Below are positions 1 through 5,144 of a stretch of DNA of 5,371 nt, piece by piece. The notes beneath the pieces were generated by a model, which was not told the origin of the DNA, made no database searches, and was given only the letters and a program-made list of their open reading frames with translations. Position numbers and translations under genes: made by a program. Position 1 is the stretch's first letter. Each line of letters begins with the position of its first letter. The stretch covers positions 1-5,371 of the forward strand of contig JAITKQ010000089.1 of NCBI GenBank assembly GCA_031278295.1, given 5' to 3'. The DNA is from Spirochaetaceae bacterium. GTDB lineage: Bacteria > Spirochaetota > Spirochaetia > Treponematales > Breznakiellaceae.

Positions 1-220
1 GGTCTCCGGTAATTTTACATTTACCATTCGAGCCTGTTCCAAAACAAATCGACTGTGCGCTAAACGGACCCGTCATAACCGGGGGCACGGTGCGAAGCTC
101 CGGTTTGATGGAACAGGACGGGGCCCTTGTCCTTGTAGTTTTTGTGGCTTAGAAGCCATAAGCTAAAGCCTTGCAAAACTACGTTTTTTAAAGGTTGCCG
201 GGCAAGCAAAGCTTGTCTCT

Positions 221-238
221 CCAAAACTGAAGTTTTGG
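221..238. repeat. Perfect hairpin CCAAAAC-TGAA-GTTTTGG
   Basis: A 7-bp perfect stem with a TGAA tetraloop. Its right arm, extended to GTTTTGGAACAG (232-243), is an exact reverse complement of CTGTTCCAAAAC at 34-45, so this word occurs in opposite orientations about 200 bp apart. There is no T tract directly after the stem, so it does not look like a terminator. Confidence 0.7.
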
Positions 239-306
239 AACAGCCTCTGTCCATCATTGGCGAAAGAGCCGTTGTGCACGAAACGCGGGGATTGGAGGGG
301 TGCGAA

Positions 307-342
307 GCGTTCGCGCGTGGCGTTCGCGCGTGGCGTTCGCGC
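307..342. repeat. 13-bp tandem repeat, 2.8 copies
   Basis: Unit GCGTTCGCGCGTG occurs at 307-319 and 320-332, followed by a 10-nt partial copy at 333-342. The block is bounded by small hairpins at both ends (GCGAA-GCG-TTCGC at 302-314 and TTCGC-GCA-GCGAA at 336-348). The two full copies are identical, which points to recent slippage or duplication. Confidence 0.85.
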
Positions 343-354
343 AGCGAATGGAGG

Positions 355-374
355 GGCAACCCAAAGGGGTTGCC
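355..374. repeat. Perfect hairpin GGCAACCC-AAAG-GGGTTGCC
   Basis: An 8-bp perfect GC-rich stem with a 4-nt loop, directly downstream of the 13-bp tandem repeat. It has no trailing T tract on either strand, so an intrinsic terminator is unlikely; it belongs with the other hairpins of this intergenic region. Confidence 0.75.
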
Positions 375-397
375 TTGCGGAACCCTGCAAAGCCCGG

Positions 398-416
398 TTT
401 CCGGCAGGGCCGGAAA
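398..416. repeat. Perfect hairpin TTTCCGG-CAGGG-CCGGAAA
   Basis: A 7-bp perfect stem with a 5-nt loop. The loop CAGGG is complementary to CCCTG at 383-387, so an alternative pairing exists that would compete with this stem. This is the last strong hairpin before the C14 tract and the repeat array. Confidence 0.7.
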
Positions 417-451
417 TGCGCCCAAATCACCTGAGTCTGTTCCCTGAAATA

Positions 452-465
452 CCCCCCCCCCCCCC
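452..465. repeat. Homopolymeric C14 tract
   Basis: Fourteen consecutive C residues stand at the left edge of the repeat array, inside its first unit. The equivalent position in the second unit has only six C residues (606-611), so the tract has probably changed length by slippage. No promoter elements are visible flanking it. Confidence 0.9.
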
Positions 466-780
466 GCCTACAGCCGCGAATGCCTACCGCCTTTTGCGGA
501 GCGACGGCACGGCGTAAAACCCGCCTTCGGGACGCTACCGCGTAGCGGATGTGAGGCCCGCTGGCGGGCGGGGGCGTCATTCGCGGTCCCTGAAACATCA
601 AACCACCCCCCGCTTACAGCCGCGAATGCCTACCGCCTATTTCGGACCCGAGGGCAGAACCCGAAGCCCGCCTTCGGGACGCTACCGCGTAGCGGATGTT
701 AAGCCCGCTGGCGGGCGCGTATGCCAAGCGCCCCCCTTCAGACCAGACGGCACGACGTAAAACCCGCTTTGGGGACGCTA

Positions 781-840
781 CCGCGTAGCGGACTTTAAAC
801 CCACTGGTGGGCGCGTAGCGGACTTTAAACCCGCTGGCGG
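781..840. repeat. 30-bp tandem duplication inside repeat unit 3
   Basis: The second half of unit 3 is present twice in exact 30-nt register (781-810 and 811-840). Both copies share CGCGTAGCGGACTTTAAACC and differ in their first base (C781/G811) and at two places in the stem, CCCACTGGTGG versus CCCGCTGGCGG. The extra copy explains why spacing from unit 3 to unit 4 is longer than from unit 2 to unit 3. Confidence 0.85.
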
Positions 841-945
841 GGCGGGCGCGTATGCAAGCCGCCCCCTTCGGACCCGAGGGCAGAACCCGAACCCCGCCTT
901 CAGGACGCTACCGCGTAGCGGACTTTAAACCCACTGGTGGGACTA

Positions 946-974
946 TTGATTCGGAAAAATCCCCCTGTTATACT
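946..974 (+). promoter_or_regulatory. Sigma70-type promoter for tRNA-Ala
   Basis: TTGATT (-35, 946-951) and TATACT (-10, 969-974) are separated by exactly 17 nt, and a TG one base upstream of the -10 (966-967) makes it an extended -10. The expected transcription start near 981 lies about six nt before the tRNA. The promoter begins right where the last repeat unit ends. Confidence 0.8.
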
Positions 975-986
975 GATTCGGTCATC

Positions 987-1059
987 GGGGAATTAGCTCA
1001 GATGGTAGAGCGATAGGTTCGCAATCTATAGGTCAGGGGTTCGAATCCCCTATTCTCCA
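987..1059 (+). tRNA. tRNA-Ala (anticodon CGC)
   Basis: A complete 73-nt cloverleaf: acceptor stem GGGGAAT/ATTCTCC, D arm GCTC-AGATGGTA-GAGC, anticodon stem ATAGG/TCTAT with loop TTCGCAA (anticodon CGC, reading the alanine codon GCG), five-nt variable loop, and T arm AGGGG-TTCGAAT-CCCCT. The acceptor stem has G3-U70, the hallmark identity element of alanine tRNAs, which confirms the specificity. Discriminator is A1059. The CCA end is not encoded (next bases are GTA), so it must be added by CCA-adding enzyme after 3' processing. The neighbouring genes use GCG often, fitting a need for this isoacceptor. Confidence 0.97.
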
Positions 1060-1069
1060 GTATCCACGG

Positions 1070-1909
1070 ATGATTTTATACAAAAATGTTACAAAACGCT
1101 ACGGTGCGCTTAGCGCTGTATCGGACTTTTCGCTTGAAATAGAACGGGGCGAATTTTTCGGACTTTTGGGGCCCAACGGCGCGGGGAAGACGACACTGTT
1201 ACGTATGACAAGCACACTTACGGCCCCCAGCGCGGGCTTCATCAGCATAGACGGGGTGCGTATCGACAGGAATTTGACCTGTGCAAAGCGGCGGCTGGGG
1301 GTTGTACCCCAGTATTCCAACCTTGAAAACGAGCTTTCCGCCCTACAAAACCTTGAATACCACGGCAGACTCTACGGGCTTCCAGCGGGGAAACTACGGC
1401 GGCGTTCGGAAGAGTTGCTCGAATTCGCCGGACTCTCCGGCAGGAAAAACGACAAGGCCAAGACTTTTTCCGGCGGGATGCGGCGCAAACTGATGATAGT
1501 GAAGGCGCTGATGCACGAGCCGGACATCCTTCTGCTGGACGAGACAAGCGCCGCCCTTGACGCGACCTGGCGCAGGCGCATCTGGGATCTGCTAAGGGAA
1601 CTTCACAAACAGGGTCTGACGATACTACTTACGACTCACTACATGGAGGAGGCGCAGACGCTTTGTTCAAGGCTCGGCATGATAGACAGCGGCACGTTGA
1701 GGCGGACCGGGACGTCGGAGGAAATCATCAGGGAGGCCGGAAATTTCGTGCTGGAATACTTTGAGAACGGCGAAACGACGCGACACTTTTTTGACAGCCG
1801 TGCGGACGCTTTGGCGGGCGCGTCACGGGGGCTAAACGAATTCAAGGTACGGGAAGCGAATCTGGAGGATGCATTCATAAGACTGACTCAAAAAAGGTTT
1901 AGGGACTAG
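1070..1909 (+). CDS. ABC transporter ATP-binding protein (ABC-2 exporter type)
   Basis: This is the cytoplasmic ATPase of an ABC exporter, 279 aa, of the DrrA/NodI-like class that pairs with ABC-2 permeases. Visible motifs in order: Walker A GPNGAGKT (34-41), Q-loop Gln81, signature FSGGM (133-137), Walker B ILLLDE (153-158), D-loop Leu163-Asp164 and switch His190. The C-terminal NLEDAFIRLT matches the LEDxFLxLTG tail of this class. Oddity: the usual DEPTxGLD reads DETSAALD, without the Pro after the catalytic Glu158. The permease gene follows after 13 nt, so the two form an operon. The ATG lies 10 nt after the tRNA and has no Shine-Dalgarno site; no other start codon is available nearby, so the start is probably right and the message is likely released by tRNA processing. 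Substrate cannot be told. Confidence 0.93.
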   Translation: MILYKNVTKRYGALSAVSDFSLEIERGEFFGLLGPNGAGKTTLLRMTSTLTAPSAGFISIDGVRIDRNLTCAKRRLGVVPQYSNLENELSALQNLEYHGRLYGLPAGKLRRRSEELLEFAGLSGRKNDKAKTFSGGMRRKLMIVKALMHEPDILLLDETSAALDATWRRRIWDLLRELHKQGLTILLTTHYMEEAQTLCSRLGMIDSGTLRRTGTSEEIIREAGNFVLEYFENGETTRHFFDSRADALAGASRGLNEFKVREANLEDAFIRLTQKRFRD

Positions 1910-1922
1910 GGAAAGGCATAAC

Positions 1923-2639
1923 ATGGCGCAGTTTATATCGATACTTTGGAGGGAATGGGTACTGTTCAGGGGCAAAATCCTTGATATAACCTTGGGTGCG
2001 CTGACGGGCCCCTTGCTGTACCTTATCGCGTTCGGCTGGGGGCTGGGCGGCGCTTTCATGGTTGACGGCGTTCCGTACATCGCCTTCGTGATGCCCGGCA
2101 TAATCGCGATGAACGGCATGACGCAGGGATTCAGCGTGATAGCCAACGACATCAACATGGCCCGAATCTACCAAAAGACCTTTGAAACGGTGATGATAAG
2201 CCCGATCAGTATGCCGGTTTTTACATTTGCGAGAATCACGGCGAATGTACTACGCTGCCTTTACAGCGCCGCGCTTATCGTGGCGGCCTCGTTTCTGTTC
2301 CGCGCCCGCCTGAGTGTTGACTGGTACTTTTTGCTACTACTCACCCTTAACTGCGCCGTATTCTCGACCATGGGCTTTATAGCCGGGCTACTGATCGATT
2401 CACACGCGGACATGGCGAAAACCTCAAATTTTATAATAACCCCGATGGCCTTCCTCTGCGGCACCTTCTTCCCGCCGGACCGTTTTCCCGTGATTCTAAG
2501 AAATATAATCGGGGTACTACCCCTCACCCAGACGGTGAGGGGTATGCGCTCAGGCGGCCTGGTTCCCCCGCTGGCGCTGCTTGCCTGGCTTGCGCTACTA
2601 CTGCCCGCCGCCGTGTTACTCTGCAAAAGGGCGGAGTGA
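1923..2639 (+). CDS. ABC-2 type transporter permease
   Basis: Membrane subunit of the exporter, 238 aa, with about six predicted hydrophobic segments (roughly 22-42, 52-70, 107-127, 134-156, 168-184 and 212-233) after a short N-terminal amphipathic stretch. The pattern, including MPGIIAMNGM, TPMAFLCGTFFPPD and VLPLTQTVRG, is that of the NodJ/DrrB-like ABC-2 family, whose members export lipids, polysaccharides or drugs. Length is close to the family's usual 250 aa. An AAAGG six nt before the ATG serves as ribosome-binding site. With the ATPase just upstream it forms a minimal two-gene transporter; the substrate is unknown. The coding sequence contains a perfect 11-bp inverted repeat near its 3' end (2518-2544). 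It converges with the methylase gene, the stop codons being only 10 nt apart. Confidence 0.9.
   Translation: MAQFISILWREWVLFRGKILDITLGALTGPLLYLIAFGWGLGGAFMVDGVPYIAFVMPGIIAMNGMTQGFSVIANDINMARIYQKTFETVMISPISMPVFTFARITANVLRCLYSAALIVAASFLFRARLSVDWYFLLLLTLNCAVFSTMGFIAGLLIDSHADMAKTSNFIITPMAFLCGTFFPPDRFPVILRNIIGVLPLTQTVRGMRSGGLVPPLALLAWLALLLPAAVLLCKRAE
2518..2544. repeat. 11-bp perfect inverted repeat within permease CDS
   Basis: TACCCCTCACC (2518-2528) and GGTGAGGGGTA (2534-2544) flank the loop CAGAC. The repeat encodes the conserved VLPLTQTVRG segment, about 95 nt before the stop codon. It would form a stable hairpin in the mRNA, but no T tract follows. Confidence 0.85.
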
Positions 2640-2650
2640 GGGCGGCCCTC
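2638..2650. terminator. Small hairpin at convergent stop codons, possible weak terminator
   Basis: GAGGG-CGG-CCCTC spans the end of the permease TGA and the last base of the opposing methylase stop codon. A stem of five pairs with a 3-nt loop and no T tract on either side is weak by intrinsic-terminator standards. It is the only candidate in the 10-nt gap, so transcription from each side may run into the opposing gene. Confidence 0.3.
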
Positions 2651-3432
2651 TACTTGTGGAAACGTGCGACATACATTGGCCCCATGCCGCCGTCCGCGTC
2701 AGGCAGGATGAGCCTGCCGTATTCCGTACCCTCGCCTCCGCAAAAATCCGGCATATCCGGTACGATCCTGCCGCCGAACTTTGCCAGCAAACGCGCCGCC
2801 ACACCGTCATTTTCTTCAAAAGAAAGCGCGCAGGTTGAGTACACGAGGCAGCCGCCTTCCTTCAACAGAAGGAAGGCGGCTGCCAGCAGCGCCCACTGCC
2901 TTTTCGCAAGGAAACGGGGACGGGCCGGCGTCCACCTTGCCAGGTATTTTTCGTTTGAGAGCACGTGGCGTTCACTGGAACAGGGGGCGTCAAGCAGGAT
3001 ACCGTCAAAACGTCCGTGTTCCCTCTTTTTTGCGGCGATGGCGGCGGCGTCAAAGCCGGATACGCTGACTCTGCCCCTCGTTTCCCCGTCAAGGCACCCG
3101 TTGAGTACGTTAACAAGGCGTCTCCGGCGGGCGGAGGAAGGTTCATTTGCGACAATTTTTACCGTCGGGGCACTTTCCGACGCAAGGACAAGCGTTTTAC
3201 CACCCGGCGCGGCGCAGGCGTCCAGCAACAACCCCTTGTGGGGCGTCCGCAGCGAACGGGCCGCAAGCACGGAAGCATGATCCATCAGGTAGGGGCACCC
3301 CGTCCCGGTCGTATACGGCAAGCGCTCTGCCGGCTTCAGCAGGGCGGCTTTGAGTCCGTCCCAGCGGCTACCGTACAGGGCGCGGTAGTAAGCGTCAAAT
3401 TCTTTTTCACCGACACCGCCGGAGGTTTTCAC
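2650..3432 (-). CDS. RNA (cytosine-5) methyltransferase, RsmB/NSUN family, short form
   Basis: SAM-dependent enzyme methylating C5 of cytosine in rRNA or tRNA. From the GTG start it has 260 aa: SAM-binding motif I LLDACAAPGGKT (69-80), acidic ribose-binding Glu97, Asp128, motif IV DAPCSSE (148-154) with release Cys151, and motif VI YSTC (198-201) with nucleophile Cys201. Both family cysteines are present. It lacks the N-terminal NusB-like domain of RsmB and a PUA domain, so the exact target is open. I prefer GTG at 3432 because AAGGGG sits seven nt upstream and it clears the end of rsmE; ATG at 3465 (two nt after the rsmE stop) and ATG at 3486 (overlapping rsmE) are alternatives with poor ribosome-binding sites. 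It is probably cotranscribed with rsmE. A perfect 17-bp inverted repeat lies in the coding sequence. Confidence 0.9.
   Translation of the reverse strand: MKTSGGVGEKEFDAYYRALYGSRWDGLKAALLKPAERLPYTTGTGCPYLMDHASVLAARSLRTPHKGLLLDACAAPGGKTLVLASESAPTVKIVANEPSSARRRRLVNVLNGCLDGETRGRVSVSGFDAAAIAAKKREHGRFDGILLDAPCSSERHVLSNEKYLARWTPARPRFLAKRQWALLAAAFLLLKEGGCLVYSTCALSFEENDGVAARLLAKFGGRIVPDMPDFCGGEGTEYGRLILPDADGGMGPMYVARFHK
2847..2884. repeat. 17-bp perfect inverted repeat within methylase CDS
   Basis: Two perfectly complementary 17-nt arms (2847-2863 and 2868-2884, beginning GGCAGCCGCC and ending GGCGGCTGCC) flank an AACA loop. The repeat lies in the segment coding for AAFLLLKEGGC, just before catalytic motif VI. 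It carries no T tract and is the strongest hairpin in the window. Confidence 0.92.
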
Positions 3433-3467
3433 GCGATGTCCCCTTGAATGGCGAGGGCCGGGCATAC

Positions 3468-4208
3468 TCAGGACGGGCGGAAACATTTTGCGGTTTCCAG
3501 CGCGGCGAGGGCGGCGACACAGGCCGTTTCTGTACGGAGGGCGCGGCTGCCTAGGGACAGGCGTCTGAAACCGGCCTGGTCAAGTTGCAGACGCTCCCGC
3601 CCGGACCAGCCGCGTTCAGGGCCTATGGCAAGCGTAAGCGGCCCTGCGGCAGGCGGCGCGTCGCCAAAACAGCCGTCCGGATCAACGTTATCACAGGCGA
3701 TGAGGCCCCTTCCGCCGTCCGACACTTCCGGCAAGGCCTTTTCCAGCCAGTCCTTTAACGAAAAAAACACCTCAAGACGGGGCAGCATCGTATCCCGTGC
3801 CTGAACCGCCCCTTCGAGCAGCGCCGCCCGTGCCCCGCCGTCCGACAGCAACCTTGTTTTAAGATAATTTCTGTCACCAAGCTCGCAACCGGCAAGGTGT
3901 ATTGCGCCGACACCCATATTTGAAAGGTCACGCAGCAGGCGGCGGGTCTGTATCGGGCGCGGGAAGCCGACGAGCATCGTTACGTCCAGGCGCGGCGGCG
4001 GGTCTTCCGTCAGGTTTAGGGAAAAAAACAGGTCCCCATCCTCGTTAAACGCCTCAATGCGGCCTTTACCGCGCTTAGCGCCCAGAATTCCCGCGTCAAA
4101 TTCGTCCCCCGCCTTTTTGTGCAAGGTTTTTACCAGGTGTACGGCGCGGGCATCACGTTTTTTTAGCGGAAGGGCGGCCTCGTTTTCTTCAAAAAGGATC
4201 AGATTCAC
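3468..4208 (-). CDS. rsmE: 16S rRNA (uracil1498-N3)-methyltransferase RsmE
   Basis: A 246-aa SPOUT-class enzyme that methylates N3 of U1498 in the 16S rRNA decoding region using SAM. An N-terminal PUA-like RNA-binding region (about 1-70) contains HLVKTLHKKAGD. The C-terminal knotted SPOUT domain carries PIQTRRLLRDLSNMGV (85-100), IGPERGWSGRE (195-205) and LSLGSRALRTETA (217-229), the SAM-binding trefoil knot. Most bacterial RsmE have GPEGGF; GPERGW here is what I recall from treponemes. Length is normal. The start is GTG at 4208, fixed by an in-frame TAG directly upstream; the Shine-Dalgarno site is weak. The methylase gene follows closely, giving an RNA-modification pair. A probable terminator lies only 26 nt upstream, so where its promoter sits is unclear. 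Confidence 0.95.
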   Translation of the reverse strand: MNLILFEENEAALPLKKRDARAVHLVKTLHKKAGDEFDAGILGAKRGKGRIEAFNEDGDLFFSLNLTEDPPPRLDVTMLVGFPRPIQTRRLLRDLSNMGVGAIHLAGCELGDRNYLKTRLLSDGGARAALLEGAVQARDTMLPRLEVFFSLKDWLEKALPEVSDGGRGLIACDNVDPDGCFGDAPPAAGPLTLAIGPERGWSGRERLQLDQAGFRRLSLGSRALRTETACVAALAALETAKCFRPS

Positions 4209-4234
4209 CTATCCATGCTACCCGGCCGCCGCAT

Positions 4235-4270
4235 AAAAAAAAAGGGCGGTCGCTTAAGGGGGCCGCGTCC
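4235..4270 (-). terminator. Intrinsic terminator downstream of the amino acid permease
   Basis: On the minus strand a GC stem GG(ac)GCGG / CCGCCC (six pairs, 2-nt bulge, 13-nt loop) runs directly into nine T residues (A9 at 4235-4243 on the plus strand). An outer inverted repeat GCATAA/TTATGC (4231-4236, 4271-4276) could add to or compete with it. It lies about 50 nt past the permease stop and 26 nt before the rsmE start. Confidence 0.5.
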
Positions 4271-4318
4271 TTATGCCTCTTTTTAAACGGGGGGGATTCG
4301 GGCGGTTCCGGCGCCGTG

Positions 4319-5020
4319 TTAGCTGTAGTACGACAGTTTTTTTTCGGCGCGGATAAATACAAAGGATACGGCCCAATTCATGATGAAGTAAAATACACCT
4401 GCGGCGAATATCGGCATTGTTGAGAATTCACGGGCGGCGGCGTTTTGCGCGGCGTGAAAGAGTTCCGCAACGCCGATAACCTGTGCGAGCGCGGTATCTT
4501 TTACAAGCGTGATCACCTCGTTGCCGGAGGCGGGCAGTATCCGCTTTACCACCTGCGGCAAAATAATGCGGTTGAAGGCCTGCCTGTTCGTGAATCCAAG
4601 TACTTTTGCGGCCTCGTACTGTCCTTTTGGTATGGATTCGATGCCGCCGCGGTAAATCTCGGCAAAGTAAGCGGCATAATTCAATACAAACGCTATCACC
4701 ACCGCCGTAAACCGGTTGTACGACAAAACAAATTTGACGGATGCCCAGAAATTCCCGGAAACCACGAAGGGTGAAAACGTATTGTACAAAAACATATAAA
4801 AATGTTTTGGGGCGAAATAGATAAATATAAGTTGCAGGATGAGCGGCGTTCCCCGCATTATCAAAAGGTAGATGTTTATTATGCCGCTCAGTCCCCGATT
4901 CTTTGATATGCGTGCAAGGGCTATGGGCATGGCAAGCGGCAGTGAAAACACAAGCGTAAGAAAAAAAATCCCCAAAGAAACAAGGGCGCCTTTTGCCAGA
5001 AAATACATGATCAACAACAT
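4319..5020 (-). CDS. Polar amino acid ABC transporter permease (HisM/GlnP/ArtM type)
   Basis: An inner-membrane subunit of a polar amino acid importer, 233 aa. Diagnostic features: an N-terminal helix (about 8-36), RGTPLILQLIF (56-66), and the EAA loop EAAKVLGFTNRQAFNRIILPQ-like motif at 136-156 (EAA 136-138, Gly142, Leu154-Pro155), which docks on the ATPase. Hydrophobic segments lie at roughly 8-36, 60-80, 104-122, 160-190 and 203-223. Length is typical or slightly short at the N-terminus. ATG at 5020 is the only start in frame after the upstream TAG; GGGAAG nine nt upstream is a plausible ribosome-binding site. No binding protein or ATPase gene lies beside it: rsmE follows and intergenic DNA precedes, so partners must be encoded elsewhere or the gene is an orphan. 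The amino acid cannot be told. Confidence 0.93.
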   Translation of the reverse strand: MLLIMYFLAKGALVSLGIFFLTLVFSLPLAMPIALARISKNRGLSGIINIYLLIMRGTPLILQLIFIYFAPKHFYMFLYNTFSPFVVSGNFWASVKFVLSYNRFTAVVIAFVLNYAAYFAEIYRGGIESIPKGQYEAAKVLGFTNRQAFNRIILPQVVKRILPASGNEVITLVKDTALAQVIGVAELFHAAQNAAAREFSTMPIFAAGVFYFIMNWAVSFVFIRAEKKLSYYS

Positions 5021-5105
5021 GCTCCGCGGCTTCCCGAACCAGGGCGGCGAGCGGCGGCAGGGGCGGCGGACGCGGGGTGCGGTCCGGGGCTATTTTCATA
5101 TTTTA

Positions 5106-5134
5106 TTCATACAACATTACTGAATATTTTGTAA
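5106..5134 (-). promoter_or_regulatory. Possible promoter for the amino acid permease
   Basis: On the minus strand TTACAA (5134-5129) and TATGAA (5111-5106) stand 17 nt apart, each matching consensus at about four of six positions. The expected start near 5099 would give a GC-rich leader of about 80 nt. A TAAAAT nearby (5105-5100) is an alternative -10 but has no good -35. Confidence 0.3.
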
Positions 5135-5144
5135 GGGACAAGGC

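Larger units (their letters stand above)
1..440. other. Non-coding, hairpin-rich intergenic region
   Basis: I see no credible gene here: the open frames are short, overlap on both strands, and their translations are rich in Arg, Ala and Pro and simply read through the repeats. Instead the stretch is a chain of short inverted repeats: CCTGTTCCA (33-41) with TGGAACAGG (109-117); AACCGG/CCGGTT (77-82, 100-105); GTAGTTTT/AAAACTAC (135-142, 175-182) enclosing TGGCTT/AAGCCA; CAAGC-AAA-GCTTG (203-215); and several stronger ones listed separately. The look is of accumulated small interspersed repeats, or of a structured RNA; the sequence alone does not decide between these. Confidence 0.6.
441..941. 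repeat. Array of four GC-rich repeat units with alternating linkers
   Basis: Each unit core starts CCCGC and contains CGCTACCGCGTAGCG (a 6-bp stem with CGC loop) at 533-547, 680-694, 776-790 and 906-920, followed by a CCCG-CTGG-CGGG or CCCA-CTGG-TGGG stem. Linkers before the cores come in two kinds that alternate: GACGGCACG(G/A)CGTAAAA before cores 1 and 3, and a 25-nt identical linker (641-665, 867-891; contains GGACCCGAGGGCAG) before cores 2 and 4. A 32-nt element differing at one base (461-492 and 607-638) precedes the first two linkers. The present array may therefore derive from a two-unit block that was duplicated. No coding potential is seen. Spacing and unit length are too irregular for a CRISPR array. 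Confidence 0.85.

Noticed and set aside
355..416. Transcription terminators formed by the strong hairpins
   Set aside because: Neither hairpin is followed by a T tract on either strand, and there is no gene ending nearby.
60..760. Several short open frames on both strands, up to about 120 codons
   Set aside because: They overlap each other in several frames, translate the hairpins and repeats, have Arg/Pro/Ala-rich composition without any recognisable motif, and lack convincing ribosome-binding sites.
441..941. CRISPR array
   Set aside because: The units are over 90 bp with irregular spacing, the linkers recur instead of being unique, and no cas genes are near.
987..1059. Integration (att) site at the tRNA gene
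   Set aside because: I found no duplicated tRNA 3' segment and no integrase in the window; the array lies upstream of the tRNA rather than at its 3' end.
2636..3447. Plus-strand open frames opposite the methylase, up to 214 codons
   Set aside because: The minus-strand frame carries all m5C methylase motifs; the plus-strand translations show no family features and are antisense shadows in GC-rich DNA.
4428..5099. A 223-codon minus-strand frame over the amino acid permease
   Set aside because: Beyond its first residues it is a frame-shifted reading of the permease, rich in Cys, His and Arg, while the overlapping frame has the RGTP and EAA motifs.
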